Below are positions 41,834 through 49,868 of a stretch of 64,000 bases of DNA, piece by piece. A model generated the notes under the pieces. That model had not been told where the DNA came from. It saw only the letters and a list, made by a program, of their open reading frames with translations, and did not search any database. Both the position numbers and the translations under genes were made by a program. Each line of letters opens with the position of its first letter. Position 1 is the stretch's first letter. Source of the DNA: Chryseobacterium shigense (GTDB lineage Bacteria > Bacteroidota > Bacteroidia > Flavobacteriales > Weeksellaceae); the NCBI RefSeq assembly GCF_014207845.1, contig NZ_JACHLC010000003.1, positions 372,001 to 436,000 of the forward strand, in the 5' to 3' direction.

Positions 41834-43207
41834 ATGAAAACACATCATTATATATTCCTTACAGCCGCCTTGTTTGTCATTCTGTTCTATGACCAGGAAA
41901 TCGGTTTGAATCTCGGTATTCTCGGTATTGTTTACGCGGTGCTCACCTGGTTTAAAACTTCGGAAAGTAACAAAACCCGCACTTTTCTGATACTCTTTGT
42001 TACAAGTATTCTGTCAAGTATTGTTTTTGCATGGTTCAGAGACTTTCCCTCCCTGCTGGCGGTTGTAAGTTCCCTGCTGCTGCTGGGGTACCGTTCACGG
42101 AACAGAAAGCTGAAAATACTGTTCCTGATTCCCGTATTTATCATCAACAGCTTTACCTCAATTTTCAGATTCTTCAGCTTTGATGAATGGCTCCCGAAAA
42201 AGAATATTTCCGGTGTATGGCAGAAAACTTTAGCCTTTATTGTTATTCCGCTGTTGTTTATCTCTATATTTTTCGGGATCTATTCGGCAGGGAGCGATCA
42301 TTTTGCAGCTGTTTTCAGAGATTACGAACTGGATATTAACGTATGGCATGTGCTGGGACTCTCCGTTCTTGGGTTTTTCATTGCTTTCAACTATTGGAAT
42401 TATGCGGTGGAAAGATTCATCTATAAAAAGAACCAACTGCTGGATGATGATTTTCAGGAAAACAATACAATCCAGAAGGCAACCTATTCCTTCCTTGATC
42501 TGGATGCGGAGAGAACCAGCGGTGTGATCTCTTTCTTCTGCCTGAATATTTTACTCGTATTTTTTATCATTACTTACAACTACGAGCAGTTTTATGAAGT
42601 GTCAAAAACCCCGGTTCAGCTTTCGGAAGAAACGCATGAAAGGGTCAATGCCGTAATTATGTCTATTGTTATGGCTGTACTCGTTATTATGTTCTATTTT
42701 AAATCCGGGTTCAATTTTGATCCTAAAGCTAAAATGATGAAACTTCTTGCAAAGATCTGGATCATTCTGAATGCCATTCTCGTCTTTTCCGCAGCGTTGA
42801 AAAACTATGAATATATAATCAGCTACGGATATACATATAAAAGGCTGGGAGTTTTTGCTTTTCTTCTTTTGTCCGTCATTGGGCTGGCCCTTACTTTCAT
42901 TAAAATTCAGAAGAAAAAGAGAAATGCATTCCTGTTCAATACCATGGCCTGGTATTTTTATGGAACAATTTTGGCTTGTAGTTATGTAAACTGGGGCGGA
43001 ATTATTACTTCCCAGAATATGAAACGTAAAGATTTTGTGGTAAACTATCACCTGGAACAGATCAGGTTCAGTGAAAGAAAACTGCTGAAGTATGCAGAAG
43101 AAAAAAACGATCTGCAGCTTAAAAAGAAAGTGCTGGAAAAAGTTGATATAGAAAAAAACAAGCCTTTCCTTTCGAAGATTCTTTACTTTGAAACACTAAA
43201 AGATTAA
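41834..43207 (+). CDS. Polytopic membrane protein, DUF4173/DUF4153 type
   Basis: The 457-residue protein has about eleven hydrophobic segments and a cytoplasmic C-terminal tail of some 60 charged residues. A central stretch (FLDLDAERTSGVISFFCLNI and FYFKSGFNFDPKAKMMKLLA) recalls the DUF4173 family, members of which are found across Bacteroidota without assigned function. It closes the cluster that starts at 37878; the 82-base gap before it holds an imperfect AT-rich palindrome. Confidence 0.78.
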   Translation: MKTHHYIFLTAALFVILFYDQEIGLNLGILGIVYAVLTWFKTSESNKTRTFLILFVTSILSSIVFAWFRDFPSLLAVVSSLLLLGYRSRNRKLKILFLIPVFIINSFTSIFRFFSFDEWLPKKNISGVWQKTLAFIVIPLLFISIFFGIYSAGSDHFAAVFRDYELDINVWHVLGLSVLGFFIAFNYWNYAVERFIYKKNQLLDDDFQENNTIQKATYSFLDLDAERTSGVISFFCLNILLVFFIITYNYEQFYEVSKTPVQLSEETHERVNAVIMSIVMAVLVIMFYFKSGFNFDPKAKMMKLLAKIWIILNAILVFSAALKNYEYIISYGYTYKRLGVFAFLLLSVIGLALTFIKIQKKKRNAFLFNTMAWYFYGTILACSYVNWGGIITSQNMKRKDFVVNYHLEQIRFSERKLLKYAEEKNDLQLKKKVLEKVDIEKNKPFLSKILYFETLKD

Positions 43208-43212
43208 TTGTT

Positions 43213-43752
43213 ATGAAAAAATCCTTACTGTTAATTCCATTGATTATTATTTCATGTAAAAAAGAACCGAACATAACAGAAACTCCCGGAAGAGATTCAG
43301 TAATGGTTACAGAAATGCCGGATTCTGCGGCTAAAGCAGATTCAGTATCGCTTAGAAAAAGAGATTCAATTATTAACAATGCTCCCGTCACTAAAGAAGT
43401 ACTGCGCAAAGGCGTGATGAGAAGTGAGAAAGATGGTCAGATTATCAGAACAGCAGATGCATCACAGCTTCCTTTCACATTGGGTGAAGAATTTACAAAA
43501 GACGGGCAGGAACTGATTTTAAAACTGACGAATTACAACAAACCTGAAATTAAAGCCAGGATTTCTACCAATGAAAAGGATTTTAATATCAGATTCAACC
43601 AGATCAGGCTTCCAAACGGAGAGTATGACGGACCTTTCAGCAGGGAAATTTCCTATGATATTAAAGAGTCAGGAGAAGTGTGGCTGATTATCGGAAAGAG
43701 CAATATGGCTTCCGGTAATACGAAAGGGGGTTTTAATGTAAGTGTGGAATAA
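43213..43752 (+). CDS. Hypothetical lipoprotein
   Basis: The 179-residue product has a lipobox (LIPLIIISC, acylated C16) followed by a charged serine/aspartate-rich linker and a beta-rich domain of about 110 residues. No family is recognised. It begins 5 bases after the DUF4173-type gene, so it is probably co-transcribed. Confidence 0.7.
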   Translation: MKKSLLLIPLIIISCKKEPNITETPGRDSVMVTEMPDSAAKADSVSLRKRDSIINNAPVTKEVLRKGVMRSEKDGQIIRTADASQLPFTLGEEFTKDGQELILKLTNYNKPEIKARISTNEKDFNIRFNQIRLPNGEYDGPFSREISYDIKESGEVWLIIGKSNMASGNTKGGFNVSVE

Positions 43753-43804
43753 AATTCACCATTTTGGTATAATTTCTGCAAACTCAATCCTAAAGTTTAA
43801 AGTT

Positions 43805-44317
43805 ATGAGAAATATATTTTTAATGACAGCGGCCGTTTCTGTATTGGCAGTAAGTTGCGGAACTGTGCAATCGCTCGTTCAGAATACATTCCCTTATACA
43901 GCCAATGTTTTGGTTTCTACGGGAGTACCTTCGGATAAAGAGGTTTCATCTACTTCTACAGCCACAAATGTACAGACATGGTTTGGTGGAAATAACAATG
44001 CGAAGATTAAGGATGTAAGGATTTCCGATGCCAAAATTTCTGTTGTTTCTCCTTCAGGCGGAAACCTAAGTGCCCTTAAATCTGTAAAAGTGTATGTTTC
44101 TTCCAGCGGAACAGGTGAAAAACTTGTAGCATCACGATCCGGTATAACAACCGATTCCTCCAGTTTGAATCTTGATATAAACGACACCGGATATCTGGAT
44201 GAGGTTGTGAAAAGTACAGGACTTACGGTAAGAACAGTATATGAGCTGAAAAATCAGACAAGTTCAGATATGACGCTTAAAATAGCGCTTAATTTCAACA
44301 GCGTTCCTGCAAATTAG
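43805..44317 (+). CDS. Hypothetical lipoprotein, beta-rich
   Basis: The 170-residue protein starts at ATG 43805, which opens a lipoprotein signal (TAAVSVLAVSC). The mature part is rich in Ser/Thr/Val and has an alternating beta pattern with the repeated idea DVRISDAKISVVSP. Function is unknown. An upstream in-frame start would overlap the previous gene and spoil the signal peptide. Confidence 0.68.
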   Translation: MRNIFLMTAAVSVLAVSCGTVQSLVQNTFPYTANVLVSTGVPSDKEVSSTSTATNVQTWFGGNNNAKIKDVRISDAKISVVSPSGGNLSALKSVKVYVSSSGTGEKLVASRSGITTDSSSLNLDINDTGYLDEVVKSTGLTVRTVYELKNQTSSDMTLKIALNFNSVPAN

Positions 44318-44338
44318 TTTTTGAATAAATAGAAATAA

Positions 44339-44373
44339 AATAGGCCGGCCTGGAAAGGCCGGCCTATTGTTTT
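44339..44373. terminator. Bidirectional terminator
   Basis: AATAGGCCGGCC / GGCCGGCCTATT makes a perfect GC-rich stem with a six-base loop between convergent genes; T-rich sequence follows on the plus strand and A-rich precedes. Confidence 0.88.
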
Positions 44374-44380
44374 AATATGA

Positions 44381-44776
44381 TTATTGCTCTGATAATTTTG
44401 TCAACACTTCCATAGCTTTTTCACGGTCTTTTTTATTCACGAAAATATGGTCATGATAATAAGCTGCCACTACATTACAGCTGATCCTATTCTCTGAAAG
44501 GGCTTTTGCAAAAGCAGCCGTTAATCCCACAGCTTCCAGAGAAGAATGTACAGTTAATGTTATCCAGGACATTATCACAGAATATGCCAGATGTAATCCG
44601 TCCGCAATTTCTTTTTTGAGGATGACTGTAAATCCTTCCTCTTCCCTGAAAAACATTTCAGTCCGGTTCAAATCAACATTTCCAATATCCTTGACCGTAC
44701 AAAAAACATAATCGCCTGTGTTATGTTTGGGTTTCATAGTTTTTAAAAGCTGTTGTAAATCCTTTTCTCCGCTCAT
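44381..44776 (-). CDS. ACT domain protein (DUF2241-like)
   Basis: A 131-residue protein with two ACT-like halves; YVFCTVKD opens the first, WITLTVHSSLEAVGLTAAFA the second, followed by NVVAAYYHDHIFVN. These stand-alone ACT proteins are presumed to bind amino acids. The gene stands 54 bases behind the subtilase gene on the same strand. Function is inferred only from fold. Confidence 0.83.
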   Translation of the reverse strand: MSGEKDLQQLLKTMKPKHNTGDYVFCTVKDIGNVDLNRTEMFFREEEGFTVILKKEIADGLHLAYSVIMSWITLTVHSSLEAVGLTAAFAKALSENRISCNVVAAYYHDHIFVNKKDREKAMEVLTKLSEQ

Positions 44777-44830
44777 TTTTCAATAATTAAAGAGACAATA
44801 TACATTATTTCTGTGGTTTTATTATTTGAG

Positions 44831-46483
44831 TTATAATTTGGTAAACTTTTCAATGACTCTTCGTTGTCCTTCAATAATGTTGATAAGATACTGCCCGGTC
44901 AGAAGATCAGAGATGTCAATTTTTTCACCCGCAGAAACTGAACCTTTTTTGATTGTCCTTCCCTGCATATTGATCATTTCAAAATCCATTTTTTTACCTT
45001 CATTGCTGTGAATAGTAATGTAGCCGGTAGCAGGATTAGGATAGATTTTGATTTCTAAAGGAAGCGCGACCTCTGCTTTTTTTGTTGTAAGTAAAGAGTT
45101 GCTTTCCAGTTGCAGTATTGCATTTTTTACATTAGGAAAAGGACCTATTTTCTGTCCGGCAACAGTTCCGCCCTGAGGAATTCCGGTAGATATCAGCAGG
45201 TTTTTCATAGCTGCAGGACTTAAATACTGGCCTGTGGTCTGACGGTAAAAAGACTGGATCAGAATAGCTGCGGACGCCACAACAGGAGTCGCAGAACTTG
45301 TTCCGCTAAAATAATTGTAGGTTCTGTTGTTGTCGTTATCATATTTTTGATAGGATCCATATCCGGCAGCCAGAACATTGCTTCCCCAACCCTGTACATC
45401 CACTCTGTTTCCATAGGTACTGAAGCTCAGTTTAGAGTGCGTGGTATTGGGAGAGCCTGCACCAACGATAATTGCTCCACTGTTTCCTCTTGCCATGTAA
45501 GAAGCATAAAAAGGATCATCCAGGTTCTGATTCCCGTTTCCGGCTGCTGCAATAATGATAATTCCGGAATCAGTAGCGGCTTTTGTCAGGTCCCAGATTA
45601 CACTGTCATATTCAGCAGGGCAGTACTGACCGTCTTTTCCGCCTGTCTGCATTTCATATAAAATAATATCACCGGCCTGCGATGCATTGATGGATCTGCT
45701 TACTGCGGCCGCTCTGTTGTAACCAACGGTAGTCCATTCCATATATCCTTTGATTTCAGAAGCACTGTAAGCAGCTCCGGAAAGCCCGATATTATCCTTC
45801 ACAGAACCTAAAATACTTACTACAGCAGTTCCGTGGTCCCGGTAATTATTTCCCGACAACCCTGAATTGGGAGAATATCCCGTTTCCAGCTGGATAGAAT
45901 TTTGATTGGATAGCATTTCATGAGTCTTGTAAAAGCCATATTCTACATCACGTACACGGATGTTCTGACCTGTAATGCCTCTGGACCAAGCATATTTTGC
46001 ATTGATCCCGGGATTATCATTTAGGTAAGTCTGCAGGCTTTCCAGATCGGGAGTTGCTACGAATGCCTTAACGGATGGCGGTTCGATAGGGGTGCTGCTC
46101 ATTACAGAAACATATTCCACTTCCGGGAACCTCTCGAGGATACGGGCTGTTTTTTCTGCATCTTCATTGTTTAGCAGGGGAAAATTTACTCTGAAAATTC
46201 GTTTCAGTTTTTCAACGGATTCACCTGAGTTGCCATTCGCTTTGCTGTTTTTGATCATTTCTTCCAGTTTTCTGTCATCAAAACCGAGATCATTAACAAA
46301 AGAAATTTCATTTACTTTAACAAATTCCGCTAATGCCGGATTTTTAGTGAGTGCAGCTTTTTCAGAAGCAATCTCTTTTGCAAAGCATACATAAATGTTA
46401 GAATTTGAACGGTCATTCTTCTGCCCGAAAGAAAGCAGGAAAATGAAGACACATAATGTGAAAAGTCTAAATTTTGTTCTCAT
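44831..46483 (-). CDS. Subtilisin-like (S8) protease with T9SS sorting domain
   Basis: The 550-residue precursor has a signal peptide (1-20), a propeptide-like region to about residue 165, and the S8 catalytic domain with D179 (VRDVEYG), H217 (YRDHGTA), oxyanion N316 (AAAGNGN) and S396 (GTSSATP). A type A sorting domain (KIYPNPATGYITI to VIEKFTKL) fills the last 75 residues. It should be secreted through type IX machinery as a surface or soluble protease. The active-site Asp motif DVEYG is unusual for the more common D-T/S-G. Confidence 0.93.
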   Translation of the reverse strand: MRTKFRLFTLCVFIFLLSFGQKNDRSNSNIYVCFAKEIASEKAALTKNPALAEFVKVNEISFVNDLGFDDRKLEEMIKNSKANGNSGESVEKLKRIFRVNFPLLNNEDAEKTARILERFPEVEYVSVMSSTPIEPPSVKAFVATPDLESLQTYLNDNPGINAKYAWSRGITGQNIRVRDVEYGFYKTHEMLSNQNSIQLETGYSPNSGLSGNNYRDHGTAVVSILGSVKDNIGLSGAAYSASEIKGYMEWTTVGYNRAAAVSRSINASQAGDIILYEMQTGGKDGQYCPAEYDSVIWDLTKAATDSGIIIIAAAGNGNQNLDDPFYASYMARGNSGAIIVGAGSPNTTHSKLSFSTYGNRVDVQGWGSNVLAAGYGSYQKYDNDNNRTYNYFSGTSSATPVVASAAILIQSFYRQTTGQYLSPAAMKNLLISTGIPQGGTVAGQKIGPFPNVKNAILQLESNSLLTTKKAEVALPLEIKIYPNPATGYITIHSNEGKKMDFEMINMQGRTIKKGSVSAGEKIDISDLLTGQYLINIIEGQRRVIEKFTKL

Positions 46484-46608
46484 AATATTAATATTAAATG
46501 GTTGTAAACCAAATATATAATTTTAACGAGAAATATTAATCACATTTTTGTGAAATTTAAGAAATGATTCAATTATTTAATTTTTTAGCCAATGCATCGT
46601 AACGTTTT

Positions 46609-47058
46609 TCAGCTTTTTGTGATTGAATCCATCACAATTGTTACAGGACCATCATTGATCAGGGAGACTTTCATATCTGCGCCAAAAATTCCGCTTTCTG
46701 TTTTTAATCCTGATTTAGCCAGCTCTTCTTTAAAATATTCGAAAAGAGGAATGGCTTTGTCCGGTTTTGCCGCTTTGATGAAAGAGGGGCGGTTGCCTTT
46801 TTTATAATCTGCAATGAGGGTAAACTGACTGATACATAAAATTTCTCCCGCAATATCTGTTACGGAAAGATTAAGTTTATCATCTTCATCACCGAATATT
46901 CTCAGATTTAAGATTTTCTGAACAAGCCAGTCTGCATCAGATTTTTCGTCATTTTCATCAATTCCTGTCAACAGCATTAGCCCTTTTCCGATTTCCCCTA
47001 CAATTTTTCCGTCTACTTTTACATAGGCTTCGGAAACTCTTTGTATAACAATCTTCAT
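46609..47058 (-). CDS. dtd: D-aminoacyl-tRNA deacylase
   Basis: The 149-residue protein has the DTD motifs MKIVIQRVSEAYV, SQFTLIADYKKGNRPSF and the C-terminal NDGPVTIVMDS with the invariant GP dipeptide. It hydrolyses D-amino acids from mischarged tRNAs. Length is standard. The lipoprotein gene upstream ends on the base next to its ATG. Confidence 0.96.
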   Translation of the reverse strand: MKIVIQRVSEAYVKVDGKIVGEIGKGLMLLTGIDENDEKSDADWLVQKILNLRIFGDEDDKLNLSVTDIAGEILCISQFTLIADYKKGNRPSFIKAAKPDKAIPLFEYFKEELAKSGLKTESGIFGADMKVSLINDGPVTIVMDSITKS

Positions 47059-47514
47059 TTAGAAATAAATGTTTAAGGTTTTACTGGCAGCATCATAATT
47101 GTACGGATATGTTTTAGGAGGAAGGGAAGTGGCCGCTCCTGATTCCGGCTGTCCCGTTCTCAAAATCCAGCGGGTATTGTCTTTAGGACACAGAATACTG
47201 ATATTATCCTTTACCTCAAGGGTCGTATTGGTATCAGGACAAAGATGGGGAGCATTTCTGTCATATGCTTTAAATGTATCTCCGGCACGGACTATAATCA
47301 GGCCTCTTGTTCCGGACTGCTGTTCATTTACATAAATCCAGCCTCCGTCATAGTTAAGATTATTATAGGCAGGCAGATTCAGGTTTAAAGTTACGTTGAT
47401 AGGGTTGTTGGGGAAACAGTTTACAGTATCTTCCCTGCTTCCGCATGAGTTTATGGTTAAATTACTGAAAATCAGTAGTGTTAAAATAGATAGGATTGAA
47501 AAAGTTTTTTTCAT
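47059..47514 (-). CDS. Rieske-like lipoprotein with incomplete cluster motif
   Basis: The 151-residue lipoprotein (NLTINSC, acylated C24) has a beta-sandwich resembling Rieske domains: FKAYDRNAPHLCP and ISILCPKDNTRW. The Rieske 2Fe-2S pattern CxH...CxxH is broken, since the first Cys is Ala (NAPH) and the second His is Asp (CPKD). It therefore probably does not bind a cluster. It may keep a structural or disulfide role. Translationally coupled to dtd. Confidence 0.65.
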   Translation of the reverse strand: MKKTFSILSILTLLIFSNLTINSCGSREDTVNCFPNNPINVTLNLNLPAYNNLNYDGGWIYVNEQQSGTRGLIIVRAGDTFKAYDRNAPHLCPDTNTTLEVKDNISILCPKDNTRWILRTGQPESGAATSLPPKTYPYNYDAASKTLNIYF

Positions 47515-47624
47515 TTCAATTTAAATTTTTATATATTTGTAAAAGTTAAACGATTATAACACGCAAAACATTGTCCGGCAAATGTCGGATTATTTTTTTA
47601 TACCAAAACTAAATTTAGAAAATT

Positions 47625-48095
47625 ATGGCAAGCTATGTAACAAAGGCGGGGCAAGAAAAAATGAAAGCTGAGCTGGAACAGTTGGAAACTGTAGAAAGAC
47701 CAAAAATCACCCAGCAGATTGCAGAAGCGAGAGATAAAGGAGATTTATCTGAAAATGCTGAATATGATGCTGCTAAAGAAGCTCAGGGTATGCTTGAAAT
47801 GAGAATTTCCAAGCTTAAAGATGTTATTGCAAATTCCAAGATCATAGATGAAAGTCAGTTAGATACTTCAAAGGTTTCAATCCTTACTACGGTAAAACTT
47901 AAAAACAATGCTACTAATCAGGAGCAGGTGTTTACATTAGTGCCGGATAATGAAAGCGACCTTAAAACAGGTAAGATTTCCGTGAATACACCAATCGCAA
48001 AAGGATTACTGGGAAAAGTAATTGGCGAAACGGCAGATATTACATTGCCAAACGGGAACAAACTGTCTTTCGAGGTATTAGACATCACTCTATAG
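47625..48095 (+). CDS. greA: Transcript cleavage factor GreA
   Basis: The 156-residue protein has the N-terminal coiled coil with the acidic tip (ARDKGDLSENAEYDAAKEAQ) and the C-terminal FKBP-like domain (PNGNKLSFEVLDI). It rescues backtracked RNA polymerase. A -7 element TATATTTG lies at 47532-47539, about 85 bases ahead of the start. Confidence 0.96.
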   Translation: MASYVTKAGQEKMKAELEQLETVERPKITQQIAEARDKGDLSENAEYDAAKEAQGMLEMRISKLKDVIANSKIIDESQLDTSKVSILTTVKLKNNATNQEQVFTLVPDNESDLKTGKISVNTPIAKGLLGKVIGETADITLPNGNKLSFEVLDITL

Positions 48096-48154
48096 TTTTC
48101 GGAATAATGTCCGGAATTAAATTATTCTAACATCTAATATTTAACTTCTAAAAA

Positions 48155-48544
48155 ATGAGCAGTATATTCACGAAGATTATTAACGGTGAAATCCCCTCAT
48201 ATAAAATTGCTGAGGACGAGAATTTTATAGCATTTCTTGATGCTATGCCTTTGGTAAAAGGACATACACTGGTAATTCCTAAAAAAGAAGTTGATCTGAT
48301 CTTTGATCTGGAAAGCGAAGAATATAAAAATCTTTGGGGATTTGCCCAGAAGGTTGCCAAAAAGGTTAAAAATGCAGTACCCTGTATAAGAGTGGGGGTA
48401 GCTGTAGTAGGACTTGAAGTTCCTCATGCACACATCCATCTTATTCCTTTAAACAAGATGGAAGATATGAACTTCAGAAATGAAAGACTGAAATTAACAG
48501 ACGAAGAATATAAAGAGATCCAAAACTCAATTATTAATTCTTAA
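48155..48544 (+). CDS. HIT family nucleotide hydrolase
   Basis: A 129-residue Hint-type protein with SIFTKIINGEIPSYKIAED at the start and the histidine triad PHAHIHLIP at about residues 89-97. It should hydrolyse adenosine phosphoramidates or similar nucleotides. It lies 60 bases behind greA, probably in one unit, and is followed by a hairpin. Confidence 0.93.
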   Translation: MSSIFTKIINGEIPSYKIAEDENFIAFLDAMPLVKGHTLVIPKKEVDLIFDLESEEYKNLWGFAQKVAKKVKNAVPCIRVGVAVVGLEVPHAHIHLIPLNKMEDMNFRNERLKLTDEEYKEIQNSIINS

Positions 48545-48553
48545 AAAGTACAC

Positions 48554-48586
48554 AATCGTAAAAAAGAAATTTTTTACGATTTTCTT
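48554..48586 (+). terminator. Terminator after HIT gene
   Basis: AATCGTAAAAAA / TTTTTTACGATT stem with GAAA loop, followed by TTC and a T-rich stretch. Confidence 0.75.
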
Positions 48587-48604
48587 TAACATATATTATA
48601 TAGT

Positions 48605-49792
48605 ATGAATTCAAACCAATGTTCTTTCTGCGGCAGAAAAAGAAATGAAGTACAGATGCTTATTTCCGGGCAAAGTGGCTTTATCTGCGAGAATTGTATT
48701 GAACAGGCGCATGTTATCGTAAAAGACAGCGTTTCTAAAACAGGGGCTTCTCCTGCAGCCAATATAGACGAGCTTAAGAAACCTAAAGAGATCAAAGAAT
48801 TTCTTAACCAATATGTAATTGGACAGGATCAGGCAAAAAAACAGCTTTCAATTGCAGTATACAATCATTATAAAAGACTGCTTCATGCTCAGGACGAAAA
48901 CAGGGAGGTGGAACTGGAAAAATCAAATATCATTATGATAGGCGAAACCGGTACCGGAAAAACCCTTCTGGCAAAAACCATCGCAAGAGAGCTTAATGTT
49001 CCGTTCTGTATTGTAGATGCTACTATTCTTACGGAAGCAGGTTATGTGGGGGAAGATGTGGAAAGTATCCTTTCAAGGCTTCTTATGGTTGCCGAATATG
49101 ATGTGGAAAAAGCAGAAAGAGGAATTGTATTTATTGATGAGATTGATAAAATTGCAAGAAAATCTGATAATCCAAGCATTACAAGAGATGTTTCCGGAGA
49201 AGGTGTGCAGCAGGGACTATTGAAACTTCTGGAAGGAAGCATCGTAAATGTGCCGCCTCAGGGAGGCAGAAAACACCCGGATCAGAAATATATTCAGGTA
49301 AATACCCAAAATATTCTGTTTATTGCAGGAGGTGCTTTTGACGGGATCAAAGAGATTATTGAAAGAAGAATGAATAAGCAGGCCATTGGATTCAGTTCGG
49401 AAAAAATAAACAAAACTGATGAAGATGAATACGTACTGACCCACATCAATGCCATTGATCTTCGTTCTTTCGGATTGATTCCTGAGCTTTTAGGAAGATT
49501 CCCGATCATTACTTACTTGGATAAACTTACCAAAGAAACGATGGTAAGAATCATGAAAGAGCCTAAGAATTCCATCATCAATCAGTTTGTGGAGCTTTTC
49601 AAGATGGATGGCACGAATTTGGTTTTCACAGACGGTGCTATTGAAAAGATTGTAGAAGAAACCATCGAAAAAGGATTAGGGGCCAGAGGCTTGAGGGGAA
49701 CAACGGAAAAAGTACTGGAAGACTATATGTTTTCAATAGGTGAAGAGAAAGAAATCGTATTAACGGAGGATAATATTTTTGTTAATAAATAA
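48605..49792 (+). CDS. clpX: ATP-dependent Clp protease ATP-binding subunit ClpX
   Basis: The 395-residue protein has the N-terminal C4 zinc finger (CSFCGRK and CENCIEQA), Walker A GETGTGKT, Walker B IVFIDEIDKI, pore loop EAGYVGEDVES, the RKSDNPSITRDVSGEGVQQ sensor segment and the C-terminal GARGLRGTTEKVLEDYMF. It unfolds tagged substrates and feeds them to ClpP, whose gene is not next to it. The start is taken at ATG 48605, one zinc-finger cysteine motif downstream of a short MNSNQ lead. Confidence 0.97.
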   Translation: MNSNQCSFCGRKRNEVQMLISGQSGFICENCIEQAHVIVKDSVSKTGASPAANIDELKKPKEIKEFLNQYVIGQDQAKKQLSIAVYNHYKRLLHAQDENREVELEKSNIIMIGETGTGKTLLAKTIARELNVPFCIVDATILTEAGYVGEDVESILSRLLMVAEYDVEKAERGIVFIDEIDKIARKSDNPSITRDVSGEGVQQGLLKLLEGSIVNVPPQGGRKHPDQKYIQVNTQNILFIAGGAFDGIKEIIERRMNKQAIGFSSEKINKTDEDEYVLTHINAIDLRSFGLIPELLGRFPIITYLDKLTKETMVRIMKEPKNSIINQFVELFKMDGTNLVFTDGAIEKIVEETIEKGLGARGLRGTTEKVLEDYMFSIGEEKEIVLTEDNIFVNK

Positions 49793-49821
49793 AATATTTT
49801 TTTTTCTTTAAAAAAAAGTCT

Positions 49822-49829
49822 TACCTTTG
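49822..49829 (+). promoter_or_regulatory. -7 promoter element of the T9SS gene
   Basis: TACCTTTG fits TAnnTTTG and lies 40 bases before the ATG at 49869. A clear -33 TTTG is not seen in the preceding A/T run. Confidence 0.5.
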
Positions 49830-49868
49830 CGGGTGAAGATTGTATTAACACACAAATAATTATATACA

